In this document: positions 37,504 through 49,148 of the stretch, piece after piece
Layout: each line of letters opens with the position of its first letter
Numbering within the stretch: the stretch's first letter is position 1
From: Gemella sp. zg-570
GTDB lineage: Bacteria; Bacillota; Bacilli; Staphylococcales; Gemellaceae
Length of the DNA: 64,000 bases
Assembly: GCF_018866345.1 (NCBI RefSeq)
Contig: NZ_CP076443.1
Coordinates: forward strand, 1,201,501-1,265,500
Reading direction: 5' to 3'
Translations under genes and position numbers: made by a program
The notes under the pieces: model-generated
Seen by the model: only the letters and a program-made list of their open reading frames with translations
Told to the model about the DNA's origin: nothing
Database searches by the model: none

Positions 37504-39474
37504 TTAATTATTACTTGCAATATACTTCATCAGTATTAATTCTATTTTTGTTTTAATAAATTCTATATTTCTACTAAATAGGGCTGACTTAAAAACTTCA
37601 TCTTCTAAAATAGCTATACTTAGTTGCCCTAACAAGTCAGTATAATCACTAATATTTGGGCTGACCATAATAAAAAATAATTCTACATTTTCTGTCTTGT
37701 AAAGGGCATTATTCATTTCTAAACCTTGTTTTAAATTTACTATTTTTATAAAAGGTTCTTCAATACTATTATCTAAGGTGTGAAATAGGACAATCTTAGT
37801 TTCAGGTATTACAACAGAACTTTTTATGTGCCTATCTACTAAATTATTTAAAATTCCTAATTTGACCCTATCTGTATAGGCTAGTGAAGCCAGCATATTA
37901 CCCAAAGCGTCTTTAATATTTTCTATTTTTTTACTGTATTCAGCTTGATAAATATTAGGCATTAATTTTTCTATAAAATTAATAGCCGATACATCATCTT
38001 CTTCATAAGCAATACTTTTAAAACTGCGAGCTTCTAATAATTTACTTCTGATTTTAGCTACATCTTCTTCTCTTAAAATAGTAGGTATCAAAACATAATC
38101 AATATCATCGTCTAATCTTATGGTTGAAATAATTATATCAAAATTTTTCTTGCTATCTTCTCTTAATTTTGCCGGTGTAGAATATTCAATATTTTTAATT
38201 TCAGGAATATTTTTTCTGATTAAACTTCCCACTATCCTTGAACTACCTATACCACTAGAACAAACCACCAAGGCACGAATAAAATTCTCACGATATATTT
38301 GTTCATAACTAGAAGCAAAATGAATAACTATATAACTAAGTTCTGCACTACTAAAATTTATTTCATCAAAGACTTTTAATAATTCAGACTTAATAATTAA
38401 ATAAAGTTCATTATAATTTTTCAGTACAAAATCTAATAATTCTGTATTCTCTTCTACAAGTCTTAATTGATGTCTTTTAATGGCTGATTCAATATGGGCT
38501 ATTAAACCATTTGCCAAGTTTGTATCCTTTGAAAAATCAATATGGCTCTTATTACTAACATTTCTTATCAGGCTATGCACCTTATAAATTAAGGTGTAGG
38601 AATACTTGTCATTAACATAGGTAACCTGCTCTATTAGTTTACAAGTTTTTAAAATTTTTGCCATATGATTTATAAAATTTTCCTTGTCATTTATCAATCT
38701 ATACTTAGAAATAAGAGCTAATAAAGTATTAATATTATCTTTTTCATTTTCAGATAATATTTCCTTGTCAATAATATTATAATTATCTATTTTTACAGCT
38801 ACATCAACAGCTATTAATAATTTTTTTATACTAGAATCTGTATAAAGTTTAAATATTTCTAATTGCCTATTCTCATTAAATAAAGTTCTTAAAAAATCTA
38901 TATCTAAAAACTTGATAAATAAATTCCTACTATAATCATTATCATTATTAACAACATAAAAAAATTCATTATCATCTATTTCATTACAAAAAATAGATAT
39001 TAATAGTATCTTCTTATCTTCTATGCTACCCTCTAAAGTTAGACCCTGCCCCTTTTTTCTAAGCAAGACTAGCTTATAGTCTGATAAAATTTTTTCTATG
39101 GTATTTAGGGTTGACAAGACTGTGTTATAGCTTATAAATAATTTTTCGGATATTTCCTTAATAGAAATTTCTTCATTTATCAGCAAATTATAGAGTATTA
39201 AATTAATTTTCAAATCATGGGAATAAATTTGCTCTATACTACTATCTAAAATTGACAAATCAATACTTGATAAGTCTCCAACCAATCTGTATTTTGATTT
39301 TTCTTTTAATAGTTTTACCTGCAAATTTTCCAAAGACTTCTCTAAATTTTTTATTTCTCTGTAGAGAGTACGCTCTTTTATTTTTGTTAAAGCTACTAAG
39401 TCTTTAATACTATATTCCTTATTTTCTTTAAGGAAAATATTTAAAATTATTTTTTCTTTTTCTGTTAATATCAT
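37504..39474 (-). CDS. mtlR: Mannitol operon transcriptional activator (PRD protein)
   Basis: 656 residues. Two N-terminal helix-turn-helix units (YSIKDLVALTKIKERTLYRE; SIKEISEKLFISYNTVLSTL), two PRDs (residues ~170-395), an EIIB(Gat)-like domain with ALVVCSSGIGSSRIVGSLIR (Cys) and an EIIA(Mtl)-like C-terminal domain. Here the IIA-like part has no IPHG motif but VVIPETKIVLFHT, as in MtlR proteins. Phosphorylation through HPr, MtlF and MtlA controls it. It sits inside the operon it regulates, after a 373-bp gap from mtlA. Its likely target is the duplicated palindrome upstream of mtlA. Confidence 0.93.
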   Translation of the reverse strand: MILTEKEKIILNIFLKENKEYSIKDLVALTKIKERTLYREIKNLEKSLENLQVKLLKEKSKYRLVGDLSSIDLSILDSSIEQIYSHDLKINLILYNLLINEEISIKEISEKLFISYNTVLSTLNTIEKILSDYKLVLLRKKGQGLTLEGSIEDKKILLISIFCNEIDDNEFFYVVNNDNDYSRNLFIKFLDIDFLRTLFNENRQLEIFKLYTDSSIKKLLIAVDVAVKIDNYNIIDKEILSENEKDNINTLLALISKYRLINDKENFINHMAKILKTCKLIEQVTYVNDKYSYTLIYKVHSLIRNVSNKSHIDFSKDTNLANGLIAHIESAIKRHQLRLVEENTELLDFVLKNYNELYLIIKSELLKVFDEINFSSAELSYIVIHFASSYEQIYRENFIRALVVCSSGIGSSRIVGSLIRKNIPEIKNIEYSTPAKLREDSKKNFDIIISTIRLDDDIDYVLIPTILREEDVAKIRSKLLEARSFKSIAYEEDDVSAINFIEKLMPNIYQAEYSKKIENIKDALGNMLASLAYTDRVKLGILNNLVDRHIKSSVVIPETKIVLFHTLDNSIEEPFIKIVNLKQGLEMNNALYKTENVELFFIMVSPNISDYTDLLGQLSIAILEDEVFKSALFSRNIEFIKTKIELILMKYIASNN

Positions 39475-39847
39475 AAAATATTTCTCAACTTACTAAAATT
39501 ATAAATTATAGTTTCAACTACTTACATACTAACATATTAAATATACTTAGTTAAATTCTAAGATTTCATTATAAATTTAATGCAATAAGAGAAGGCTATA
39601 AACCCTCTCTTTAGAAATTATTTTAACTTTTTACCAAGTTTATAAAAATTGGATAATGATATATGACTAGCCTGCTGATTTTTTCTTGAACTCGAGAAGT
39701 AAATTCTTTTTCAGAAATAAGAGCTAGCATTTTTATTACAAGACTAAAACTTTTCAGATTAAAATTAGTAAATATTTTCTAGCTTGACAAATTTTATTTA
39801 CTAAAATTATTTTTGATAACTTTCCAAAAAGTTTTTATGTAGTCTTA
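39475..39847. other. mtlA-mtlR intergenic region
   Basis: 373 bp with a hairpin at 39587-39611 (AAGAGAGGG...CCTTCTCTT on the minus strand) that may partly terminate mtlA transcripts, leaving mtlR to read-through or its own promoter. No small gene is seen. Confidence 0.45.
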
Positions 39848-41257
39848 CTATTTTTTAAGTTGCTCTACCACTTCATCATAGCGTGGACTTGATAAGAAAT
39901 TATCTACTGATACATGAAGGGCTGAAGAGTTCATACCTTTTGCACGAGCTGTTAATTCGTTTTGAGTGATTATCAGAGCTTTTTCTCCATCTTGTAGATT
40001 TCTGATAGCCATATTTGTTACTGGTAAATCAAGTCCAGCCTTTTTAAATTTATCTCTTAGTATAGAAGCACCCATTGCTGAAGAACCCATACCTGCATCA
40101 CAAGCAAAAATTACTTTTTCAACTTGGTCATAAGAAATTGATTGTGCATTAGAACTTGAAACTTCTTGCCCCTTAGATTCTGCTTTCATTCCTGCAACTT
40201 GAGCTTGAGCAGCTGCTAAATCTCCTGTCATATTAGTATCACGTCTTAAAATAATTGATGCAATTATAAATGTTACTACTGCTGCAACTGTAACACCAGC
40301 AATAACTCCAATATAAGAATCTTGAGCAGTCAGACCTAAAATTGCAATAATAGAACCTGGTGAAGCTGGAGCTTTAAGACCTGCATTAAAGAATTGAATT
40401 GTTGCTGTCCCAGAAACACCACCACAGATAGCCGCAATAATTAGAGCTGGTTTCATTAGAATATATGGGAAGTAGATTTCATGAATACCACCGAAGAAAT
40501 GAATAATTCCCGCACCAAAAGCTGATGACTTAGCGGCGCCTTTTCCAAAAATAACATAGGCTGCTAAAATTCCTAAACCAACACCTGGATTAGCTTCTAG
40601 TAAGAATAGAATAGATTTTCCTGTTTCTTTTGATGCTTGTGTTCCTAGTGGTGTTAAAATTCCGTGATTAATCGCATTATTTAAGAACAAGATTTTAGCT
40701 GGTTCTATAAAAATATTAGCTAGTGGAATTAAGTGAGCATTAACTATTGCATTTACTCCTGCAGCTAAAGTGTCATTTAAAACTTTAACGACTGGTCCTA
40801 TTGCATAATATCCTGCTATTGATAAGAAGAAACCTAAAAATCCAGCAGAAAAATTATTTACTAACATTTCAAAACCAGTTTTTATTTTTGGTTGCACAGC
40901 GTCATCAAATTTTTTCATAAGCCATGCTGCTAAAGGTCCCATTAACATAGCACCCAAGAACATTACTGAACCTGTACCAACTATTACCCCCATAGTAGAT
41001 ATAGCTGCTACTACTCCACCACGTTGCTTGTGAATATTATATCCAGCTGTGTAAGCTATCAATAAAGGTAATAAATAAATAATCATTGGCTCAACTAATT
41101 TAGCTAAATTTTCATTTGGTACCCAACCTGTTTTAATAAATAAAGCCGTAATAAGTCCCCAAGCAATAAAAGCACCTATATTTGGCATAACCATACCAGA
41201 AAGTGCAGTTCCTATTTTTTGAACGAAAACTTTAAGGCTATTGTTTTTGTTACTCAT
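39848..41257 (-). CDS. mtlA: PTS mannitol transporter EIICB
   Basis: Membrane permease that takes up and phosphorylates mannitol. 469 residues. EIIC domain of about 340 residues (start FVQKIGTALSGMVMPNIGAF; FGGIHEIYFPYILMKPALI is the conserved substrate loop), then a linker and EIIB with EKVIFACDAGMGSSAMGASI (phospho-Cys). The IIA domain is the separate mtlF. Start at MSNKNNSLKV behind AAAGGAGATA. The first 23 bases and the whole upstream region are tandemly duplicated. Confidence 0.96.
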   Translation of the reverse strand: MSNKNNSLKVFVQKIGTALSGMVMPNIGAFIAWGLITALFIKTGWVPNENLAKLVEPMIIYLLPLLIAYTAGYNIHKQRGGVVAAISTMGVIVGTGSVMFLGAMLMGPLAAWLMKKFDDAVQPKIKTGFEMLVNNFSAGFLGFFLSIAGYYAIGPVVKVLNDTLAAGVNAIVNAHLIPLANIFIEPAKILFLNNAINHGILTPLGTQASKETGKSILFLLEANPGVGLGILAAYVIFGKGAAKSSAFGAGIIHFFGGIHEIYFPYILMKPALIIAAICGGVSGTATIQFFNAGLKAPASPGSIIAILGLTAQDSYIGVIAGVTVAAVVTFIIASIILRRDTNMTGDLAAAQAQVAGMKAESKGQEVSSSNAQSISYDQVEKVIFACDAGMGSSAMGASILRDKFKKAGLDLPVTNMAIRNLQDGEKALIITQNELTARAKGMNSSALHVSVDNFLSSPRYDEVVEQLKK

Positions 41258-41300
41258 AATAAGTATCTCCTTTAATTTATTTTAATATGATATATTAAAA

Positions 41301-41360
41301 ATTATAATTTATAAGCTAACTATAAACAAGAGCAAGTATGGCAAAAAAATTTTTGTCAAA
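41301..41360 (-). promoter_or_regulatory. mtlA promoter and MtlR-operator-like palindrome
   Basis: Minus strand: TTTGACAAAAA-TTTTTTTGCCA (41360-41339), then TTGTTT (41329-41324), 17-bp spacer, TATAAT (41306-41301). The palindrome ends TTGnCA...TGnCA resemble the outer parts of published MtlR boxes and lie just upstream of -35, where an activator would bind. The same elements recur at 41579-41638 in copy 2. Confidence 0.6.
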
Positions 41361-41367
41361 TTGGAAA

Positions 41368-41398
41368 TAAAAAATACCCAGCGTGCAGAACGCTAGGT
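41368..41398 (-). terminator. Terminator upstream of the mtl promoter (copy 1)
   Basis: CCTAGCGT-TCTGC-ACGCTGGG followed by TATTTTTTATTT on the minus strand. It lies before the copy-1 promoter, so it would stop transcripts coming from the copy-2 promoter. The equivalent in copy 2 is at 41646-41676. Confidence 0.75.
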
Positions 41399-41502
41399 TG
41401 AATTTGTTTTAACCTTGTTTTTATAAATATGTATAGAAAAATTTTTTATAAACTAGTTATTGGCTAGATTTTATTTTAACTTTATATTTTAATAATTGCT
41501 TT

Positions 41503-41535
41503 TTATTCTATTAGGCTATTGTTTTTGTTACTCAT
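41503..41535 (-). CDS. Ten-codon leader-like mini-ORF made by the duplication
   Basis: Copy 2 keeps the mtlA ribosome site and start, giving MSNKNNSLIE and a stop where the duplication joins. It is an accidental product of the repeat; any transcript from the copy-2 promoter would carry it and then meet the copy-1 terminator. Confidence 0.4.
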   Translation of the reverse strand: MSNKNNSLIE

Positions 41536-41790
41536 AATAAGTATCTCCTTTAATTTATTTTAATATGATATATTAAAAATTATAATTTATAAGCTAACTA
41601 TAAACAAGAGCAAGTATGGCAAAAAAATTTTTGTCAAATTGGAAATAAAAAATACCCAGCGTGCAGAACGCTAGGTTGAATTTGTTTTAACCTTGTTTTT
41701 ATAAATGTGTATAGAAAAATTTTTTATAAACTAGTTATTGGCTAGATTTTATTTTAACTTTATATTTTAATAATTGCTTTTTATTCTATT
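41513..41790. repeat. 278-bp tandem repeat, copy 2
   Basis: Second copy of the mtl control region, directly abutting copy 1. It carries a full promoter (41579-41607), palindrome (41617-41638) and terminator (41646-41676). Confidence 0.93.
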
Positions 41791-42149
41791 AGGAATCTTA
41801 AAAATTTTTTATTCCTTATTTTTAAAAAATTTTATTTCTATAAAATTAATTTTTTTATTTTATATTAAGATTTAATTTTTAAATTTTTTCAAAGTTTTAT
41901 AATATATTTTTGTAGTATAATTTCTTATAAAAATTAAAAAATATTAAGTAGCTATTTTTTATACACAATAAATATTATATATTCCTTTTTCTTCCTTTCT
42001 TGATTATTGAAAAAATCTTCTCTGCTTGTCTTTTTTATTTTGTTAGTAGTCAAGCATTAAAAATTTTATTTTCTTATATTTTTTTGATATAATTTTTATT
42101 TGCTTGTTTTGTTAAAATTTTTCTTGAATATTATCAATGCTGATATTGC
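41791..42149. other. AT-rich spacer between the mtl repeats and eno
   Basis: No gene or clear signal seen in about 360 bp beyond a few TATAAT-like hexamers. Confidence 0.5.
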
Positions 42150-42189
42150 AAAAAATCCCTAGCATATCAAGTATACTAGGGGATTTTTA
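42150..42189 (-). terminator. Terminator of the glycolytic operon
   Basis: AAAATCCCCTAG-TATACTTGATATG-CTAGGGATTTTTT on the minus strand, immediately after eno. Confidence 0.85.
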
Positions 42190-42193
42190 TTTT

Positions 42194-43519
<1,326 letters not shown>

Positions 43520-43557
43520 TTATTTTTTATACTATAATTTTTATTTTTATAATTTTA

Positions 43558-44325
43558 TTAAGCTAATTTTCCACCTTCAAGTAAGGCAACAAATGAATCT
43601 ACTTTCAATGACGCTCCACCTACTAAAGCCCCGTCAACATCTGGACAAGCCATGTATTCTGCTATATTAGTTGGATTTACAGAACCGCCGTATTGAATAC
43701 GAACTTTATCTGCAACATCTTGACCATAAATATCTGCTACAACATCACGCACTGCTTTACACATTTTTTGTGCATCTTCTTTTGTAGCTGATTTACCAGT
43801 TCCTATTGCCCAGATTGGTTCATAGGCTATAACAAGTTTTTCTGCTTGGTCTTTTTCCAGTCCTGCTATATCTACTTTTAATTGTTTTGTAATTACATCT
43901 ACTGCTTGAGATGCTTCGTATTGTTCCAATGTTTCTCCGCAGCAGACAATAGGTACTAGACCATGCTCAAATGCTGCTTTAGCTTTTTTATTGATTAGTT
44001 CATCACTTTCAAAAAAGTATTCTCTTCTTTCTGAATGACCTAATATAACATATTTTACACCTAAATCAGCTAGTGTCAGAGGAGATATTTCTCCTGTGAA
44101 TGCACCTGATTTTTCAAAGTGGCAATTTTCTGCCCCAATATTTAGGTTTGAATTTTCAGTTAAAGAAACTAGGGCTTCTAAGTGAGTTGCTGGAGCACAA
44201 ATAGCAGCTTCTACCTTATCAGTAGCTGGTATTTTGTCTGCTACTTCTTTGGCAAATTCTCTTGCTTCTTTAACAGTTAAGTTCATTTTCCAGTTTCCTG
44301 CGATAAATGGTAATCTTGTCATCAT
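43558..44325 (-). CDS. tpiA: Triosephosphate isomerase
   Basis: Interconverts dihydroxyacetone phosphate and glyceraldehyde-3-phosphate. About 255 residues. [11 protein letters not shown] (catalytic Lys), [11 protein letters not shown] (His) and [17 protein letters not shown] (Glu) with the phosphate loop [10 protein letters not shown] are complete. Two adjacent ATGs follow AGGAGAAAT; either may start. It begins 14 bp after pgk. Confidence 0.97.
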   Translation of the reverse strand: MMTRLPFIAGNWKMNLTVKEAREFAKEVADKIPATDKVEAAICAPATHLEALVSLTENSNLNIGAENCHFEKSGAFTGEISPLTLADLGVKYVILGHSERREYFFESDELINKKAKAAFEHGLVPIVCCGETLEQYEASQAVDVITKQLKVDIAGLEKDQAEKLVIAYEPIWAIGTGKSATKEDAQKMCKAVRDVVADIYGQDVADKVRIQYGGSVNPTNIAEYMACPDVDGALVGGASLKVDSFVALLEGGKLA

Positions 44326-44339
44326 ATTTCTCCTAATTT

Positions 44340-45539
44340 TTATTTATCAGATAACGATTCTATACCTGGTAATATTTTTCCTTCTAAGTATTCTAAAGAT
44401 GCTCCTCCACCTGTTGAAATATGAGAAAATTTATCTGCATACCCTAGTTGAATAGCTGCTGTTGCAGAATCTCCACCACCGATAATAGTAGTAGCGTCTT
44501 CTAAGTTAGCTATACTTTCACATACTCCAATAGTTCCTTTTGCAAAATTTGGCATTTCAAATACACCCATAGGGCCATTCCAAATAACTGTTTTTGCATC
44601 TTTTAATACTTCTGAGAATAATTCTACAGATTTTGGTCCAATATCTACACCCTCTTCATCTTCTTGTATATCGTCAGTTGCTATACGACTAGGTGCTTCA
44701 TTAGAAAATTCTTTTACTGCTACCGTATCAACAGGTAAGACAATTTTATCTCCTGCTTTTTCTAGTAACTGGCTAGCGTATTCTACTTTATCATCTTCAC
44801 AAAGTGAAATTCCTATACTTCTTCCTGTTGCTTTTAGGAATGTGTATGCCATTCCTCCACCAATAATTACCTTGTCCGCTTTTTCTAATAGGTTTTCAAT
44901 AACCCCAATTTTGTCAGAAACTTTTGCTCCACCAATAATTGCAACTAGAGGTCTTACTGGATTATCAACAGCTCCTCCAATAAATTTCAATTCTTTTTCA
45001 ATAAGGAAACCGAAAGCTGAATTACCTGCCCCTATGTTGGAGGCAATTCCCTTGTTTGAAGCGTGAGCACGGTGGGCAGTTCCAAAAGCGTCATTTACAA
45101 AAACATCTCCGAGTGATGCCCAATATTTTCCTAGCTCTTCATCGTTTTTAGATTCTTTTTTACCGTCAAGATCTTCAAAACGTGTATTTTCAAACATTAA
45201 AATTTCACCATTTTTTAAAGATTTAACAGCCTCATCTAGGTCTTCTCCTCTTGTTGTTGGAATGAATTTTACAACTTGCCCCAATACTTCTGCTAGTCTA
45301 GCCGCTACTGGTGCTAATGATTTTGTTGCTTTATCGGTCTCTTCTTTAACACGTCCTAAATGAGAAAATACTACTACTTTTGCCCCTTGCTCCAAGGCAT
45401 AATTTATTGTTGGTATAGCAGCTGTAATTCTATTATCATTTGTAATAACACCATCTTTTAATGGCACGTTAAAATCAACACGGATTAAAACTTTTTTCCC
45501 CTGTAGATTTCCTAAGTCTTTGATTGATTTTTTCATCAA
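44340..45539 (-). CDS. pgk: Phosphoglycerate kinase
   Basis: ATP-forming step of glycolysis. About 399 residues. [16 protein letters not shown] and [10 protein letters not shown] (substrate site) in the N-domain; [16 protein letters not shown] and the nucleotide loop [15 protein letters not shown] in the C-domain. AAAGGAGCC precedes the start. It lies 76 bp after gap, the widest spacing within the gap-pgk-tpiA-eno group. Confidence 0.97.
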   Translation of the reverse strand: MMKKSIKDLGNLQGKKVLIRVDFNVPLKDGVITNDNRITAAIPTINYALEQGAKVVVFSHLGRVKEETDKATKSLAPVAARLAEVLGQVVKFIPTTRGEDLDEAVKSLKNGEILMFENTRFEDLDGKKESKNDEELGKYWASLGDVFVNDAFGTAHRAHASNKGIASNIGAGNSAFGFLIEKELKFIGGAVDNPVRPLVAIIGGAKVSDKIGVIENLLEKADKVIIGGGMAYTFLKATGRSIGISLCEDDKVEYASQLLEKAGDKIVLPVDTVAVKEFSNEAPSRIATDDIQEDEEGVDIGPKSVELFSEVLKDAKTVIWNGPMGVFEMPNFAKGTIGVCESIANLEDATTIIGGGDSATAAIQLGYADKFSHISTGGGASLEYLEGKILPGIESLSDK

Positions 45540-45614
45540 AAGGGCTCCTTTTTTAAAATAATATGGGATAAGATATAAGCATTTAGCTTATATCTTATCA
45601 AGTTTTTTAATTAA

Positions 45615-46622
45615 TTATTTAATTAATCCTGCAAAATGTTTTAATGTTCTTACTAATTGTGAAGTGTAAGACATTTCATTGTCATACCAAGATACAACTT
45701 TTACTAATTGTTTATCTCCAACAGTTAAAACTTTTGTTTGAGTTGCATCAAAGATTGAACCAAATTCACTTCCTACGATATCAGAAGATACTATTTCATC
45801 AGTGTTGTAGCCAAATGATTCAGTTGCAGCAGCTTTCATTGCAGCATTAACTTCCTCAGCAGTTACATTTTTTTCTAGTGTAGCTACTAATTCAGTAATT
45901 GACCCAGTTGATACAGGAACTCGTTGTGCCGCTCCGTCTAATTTTCCATTTAATTCAGGAATCACTAGACCGATAGCTTTTGCAGCTCCTGTTGTGTTAG
46001 GAATAATATTTTCAGCTGCGGCACGAGCACGGCGTAAATCTCCTCCGCGGTGTGGTGCGTCTAGTGTATTTTGGTCTCCTGTATAAGCATGAATTGTTGT
46101 CATTAATCCTTGAACTACTCCGAAGTTGTCGTGTAATGCTTTTGCCATTGGAGCTAAACAGTTTGTTGTACAAGAAGCACCAGAAATAACTGTTTCACTT
46201 CCGTCTAATGTTTCGTGGTTTACGTTGTAAACAATAGTTTTTATGTCATTTCCACCTGGTGCAGAAATAACAACTTTTTTAGCCCCAGCCTTGATGTGTG
46301 CTTCTGCTTTTGCTTTAGAAGTAAAGAAACCTGTACATTCTAAAACTACATCAACATCTAATTCTCCCCATGGTAATTCAGCAGGATTTGCTTGAGCAAA
46401 TGCCTTAACTTCTTTACCATTTACTAGGATAAATCCTTCGCCTTCTGAAGCTTCACCTTTGAAACGTCCTTGAGTTGTATCATATTTTAATAAATGAACC
46501 AATTGTCTAACTGGAGTTAGGTCATTTATTGCAACTACCTCAATTCCTTCTACTTCTTGTATTCTTCTGAAAGCTAATCTTCCTATACGTCCAAAACCGT
46601 TAATTGCTACTTTTACTGTCAT
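45615..46622 (-). CDS. gap: Glyceraldehyde-3-phosphate dehydrogenase
   Basis: NAD-dependent glycolytic enzyme, tetrameric. 335 residues. [18 protein letters not shown] (NAD fold) and the catalytic [18 protein letters not shown] with nucleophile Cys; [18 protein letters not shown] follows. It sits 14 bp after cggR as in Bacillus, so it is the glycolytic GapA-type enzyme under CggR control. Confidence 0.97.
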   Translation of the reverse strand: MTVKVAINGFGRIGRLAFRRIQEVEGIEVVAINDLTPVRQLVHLLKYDTTQGRFKGEASEGEGFILVNGKEVKAFAQANPAELPWGELDVDVVLECTGFFTSKAKAEAHIKAGAKKVVISAPGGNDIKTIVYNVNHETLDGSETVISGASCTTNCLAPMAKALHDNFGVVQGLMTTIHAYTGDQNTLDAPHRGGDLRRARAAAENIIPNTTGAAKAIGLVIPELNGKLDGAAQRVPVSTGSITELVATLEKNVTAEEVNAAMKAAATESFGYNTDEIVSSDIVGSEFGSIFDATQTKVLTVGDKQLVKVVSWYDNEMSYTSQLVRTLKHFAGLIK

Positions 46623-46636
46623 ATTATTTAGTCCTC

Positions 46637-47680
46637 CTAAAAATAATTTAATTTTTTTAAAATTTTTTTACAAATTGCTTCATCAATAATAAGGGTTGAA
46701 TTAGCCGGTCTACTGTTTAAATAACTATAAACAGCTTCGGCTTTTTCTTTACCACCTACTATTGTGAATATATCTGCCACTTTCTCTACATCTTCTATAT
46801 TCATACCTATTGTGTGGGTGCTATAAATAATTTTTCCGCCCTTGTCATAAAAACTTCCAAAAGTTTCACTAAGTGCATTACTTGTTTTTAAAATTTCAAT
46901 AGTTTCTTTGGCAAGTTTTCTACGGTTAGCCATTTCATAAGCCTCACCTATACTATGAATAATAATAGATGTTTTACTTATAATATCGAGAACCTGCATC
47001 ATTATCGGCTCTTTAGAAAGCTCATCTAATGTCCTACTTCCGATATTATCCGGTGCATGTAATAATTGGTATCTATGATTTGAATTAACTGCCATTTGGG
47101 TAGCAATATCATTAGACTGATAACCAGTATTGGATATTGTCAAAGCTCCTCTTATTGGCGTAATCATTATATTCTTATCATAGCCAAAAGTTTTATCAAC
47201 CTTGCTAGCTAGGTACTGCATTGTGCTACCACCACTAACACCAATTACACAATCCTTACTGATAATTCTATTGACCTTGTCAAAAAGTAATTGTACCATT
47301 TCTTGTCTGGTAACTTCACTTTTTGAAAAATCTCCCTTGACTACAAAAATATCTTTTATCCCGAAATGTTCTCTAATAATTTTTCTAGCACGTTTAAAAG
47401 GGTCTTCTGCAAATATTCCCTTTAATTCATCTAAAAATTCATCACACTCGGGCGTAATAGTCATACCAGTAGTGCTTTTAGATATGAGTCCCAGTTTTGC
47501 CAAAATTTCACATTCAGTCCGCAACTGTCTTTCCGTAAGCCCAACTATTTCCATTAAAGATTTACGACCAATAGGTTGGTGAACCTTAATAGAAATTAAC
47601 AACTCATATCTCTTATTAAATTTTTCGAACAAGTCTGGAATAAGTTTACTTTGCAAATGTAGTAATTGTAAAATATCCAT
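46637..47680 (-). CDS. cggR: Central glycolytic genes regulator
   Basis: SorC/DeoR-type repressor of the glycolytic operon; in Bacillus it binds DNA as a tetramer and is released by fructose-1,6-bisphosphate. 347 residues. N-terminal winged helix ([20 protein letters not shown]) and a sugar-phosphate-binding domain with [19 protein letters not shown]. It is first in cggR-gap-pgk-tpiA-eno and so represses itself too. Inverted/direct GGTCG elements lie just upstream of the gene. Confidence 0.93.
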   Translation of the reverse strand: MDILQLLHLQSKLIPDLFEKFNKRYELLISIKVHQPIGRKSLMEIVGLTERQLRTECEILAKLGLISKSTTGMTITPECDEFLDELKGIFAEDPFKRARKIIREHFGIKDIFVVKGDFSKSEVTRQEMVQLLFDKVNRIISKDCVIGVSGGSTMQYLASKVDKTFGYDKNIMITPIRGALTISNTGYQSNDIATQMAVNSNHRYQLLHAPDNIGSRTLDELSKEPIMMQVLDIISKTSIIIHSIGEAYEMANRRKLAKETIEILKTSNALSETFGSFYDKGGKIIYSTHTIGMNIEDVEKVADIFTIVGGKEKAEAVYSYLNSRPANSTLIIDEAICKKILKKLNYF

Positions 47681-47712
47681 TCCTTTGCTCCTTAAGTAAT
47701 AGAAAGTTTGTT

Positions 47713-47818
47713 GGTCGTTTTTCGACCTTAACGGTCATTTTAAGTCCAATTAAGATTAAAAAAATTTACCGAAATAAACATTCTTTTGTTATTATATCAT
47801 ATAAAAAAATAAAATCAA
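47713..47818 (-). promoter_or_regulatory. cggR promoter and candidate CggR operator
   Basis: Minus strand: TTGATT (47818-47813), 16-bp spacer, TATAAT (47796-47791). Downstream lies ATGACCG-TTAA-GGTCG-AAAAA-CGACC (47738-47713), with an inverted repeat GGTCG/CGACC and a further GACC. Position between promoter and gene fits a repressor that blocks elongation, as CggR does in Bacillus, but the sequence differs from the Bacillus site. Confidence 0.5.
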
Positions 47819-47947
47819 GTTTTATCATTTTTATAAAAAAAATATGCTAGATAAGATTAATTATTTTACCTAGTTGAAAAAATTTTTATTTATATTATAA
47901 TAAAGTAAATTTACAAATAACTTATTTATTAGGAAAGGTCAAGTCAA

Positions 47948-48211
47948 ATGGAAGAGATAAAAATAAAATATTTTAAAGATAAAAAACTAACAACAATACC
48001 TAAAAAAGAAAAAAATAAAATTTTAGTATTAGAAATAATAAAAGACTTTTTAAAAAATAAGCAGGAAACCTTTACAGAAAAAGAATTAAATGAAGCCATA
48101 AAAGAAATTTATCCAGACTACTCTCTAATTAGAAGATACCTAATAGATTATAAAATGATGGTTAGGGATAATTATGGTAAAAACTATTCATTTAATGATG
48201 CTGAAAATTAA
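47948..48211 (+). CDS. DUF2087-family small protein
   Basis: 87 residues. KKLTTIPKKEKNKILVLEII, an EKELNEAIKEIYPDYSLIRR helix pair and YLIDYKMMVRDNYGKNY match the DUF2087 pattern, a winged-helix-like domain often fused to regulators. Here it is alone. AGGAAAGG precedes the ATG; TATAAT at about 47896 is a likely -10. It is divergent from cggR. Function unknown; DNA binding is likely from the fold. Confidence 0.75.
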   Translation: MEEIKIKYFKDKKLTTIPKKEKNKILVLEIIKDFLKNKQETFTEKELNEAIKEIYPDYSLIRRYLIDYKMMVRDNYGKNYSFNDAEN

Positions 48212-48436
48212 TATAAAAGATAGTAATTAAATTATAAATTTTTGTTTGAAATTATAGATTATAATTTTTTATTATCTTGATTTTCTATAAGAATAAAAAA
48301 CTATTAAAAAATATTTTACCTGAAAATTTTTAAAAAATATTTTGAAATAAAAAATTATTTAATTTATTTTTTTATTTACTATACACTTTAAAAAAGAAAA
48401 ATTTTAATAAATATTCTTAAAAAATATAAAAAGCTA

Positions 48437-48465
48437 TTGTAATAACTTCTTAAAAGTGTTATAAT
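48437..48465 (+). promoter_or_regulatory. rplS promoter
   Basis: TTGTAA (48437-48442), 17-bp spacer, TATAAT (48460-48465). It is followed by a structured leader of about 70 nt. Confidence 0.65.
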
Positions 48466-48471
48466 TTTAAA

Positions 48472-48537
48472 GATGCTATGGCATTAATTACGATGTTCCT
48501 CTGTTGACAAGAGTTAATAACGAGCATTTTGTAAAAA
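48472..48537 (+). ncRNA. Probable ribosomal protein L19 leader
   Basis: Between the promoter and the rplS ribosome site. It contains ATGTTC and CGAGCAT arms around CTC-TGTTGACA-AGAG, a compact hairpin. L19 leaders with autogenous regulation are known in Firmicutes; assignment here rests on position and foldability, not on a covariance match. Confidence 0.45.
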
Positions 48538-48547
48538 GGAGAAAACA

Positions 48548-48892
48548 ATGAACAAATTAATCGCAGAGATTACAAAATCACAATTAAGAACTGACATTCC
48601 TCAGTTTAAAGCAGGAGATACTGTAAGAGTACATGTTAGAATTATCGAAGGTGGACGTGAACGTATCCAACAATTTGAAGGTGTTGTAGTTAAACGTCGT
48701 GGCGGTGGAATATCTGCTACATACACTGTGCGTAAAATTTCTAACGGTGTTGGGGTTGAAAGAACATTCCCAGTTCACACACCAAAAGTAGAAAGAATTG
48801 AAGTAGTACGTAAAGGTAGAGTTAGACGTGCTAAATTGTATTACTTACGTAACCTACGTGGTAAAGCAGCTCGTATTAAAGAAGTACGTTAA
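48548..48892 (+). CDS. rplS: 50S ribosomal protein L19
   Basis: 114 residues, normal length. [40 protein letters not shown] and [15 protein letters not shown] are the family signature. Stand-alone gene with its own promoter, leader and terminator; trmD and rimM, its common neighbours, are absent. AAAAGGAGAA precedes the ATG. Confidence 0.98.
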   Translation: MNKLIAEITKSQLRTDIPQFKAGDTVRVHVRIIEGGRERIQQFEGVVVKRRGGGISATYTVRKISNGVGVERTFPVHTPKVERIEVVRKGRVRRAKLYYLRNLRGKAARIKEVR

Positions 48893-48895
48893 TAA

Positions 48896-48930
48896 TAAAA
48901 AGGATATATCTTAGATATATCCTTTTTTTA
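48896..48930 (+). terminator. rplS terminator
   Basis: AAAAAGGATATATC-TTA-GATATATCCTTTTTTT, directly after the stop codon. Confidence 0.85.
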
Positions 48931-49148
48931 ATAAATAAAAATAAATTAAAACAAAAGTTGCTTTACAATTCCAAAAAGAAGATTAATTTAAGCAATAAAA
49001 ATCATGCTTTTTAAGTGTGCCGTAATTTGAAAATGATTTAAAAATAATACAATTAATTTATTGTTCTATAAAAATTGCAATTTGTTTTATTTGTGATATA
49101 ATAAGTAATAATTTCTCTAATAATGCATTCAAAAAGGGGGATATTGAA

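Larger units (their letters stand above)
41235..41512. repeat. 278-bp tandem repeat, copy 1 (working mtl promoter)
   Basis: Contains the first codons of mtlA, its ribosome site, promoter, operator-like palindrome and an upstream terminator. Only one mismatch to copy 2 was seen (ATATGTATAG versus ATGTGTATAG). Confidence 0.93.
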
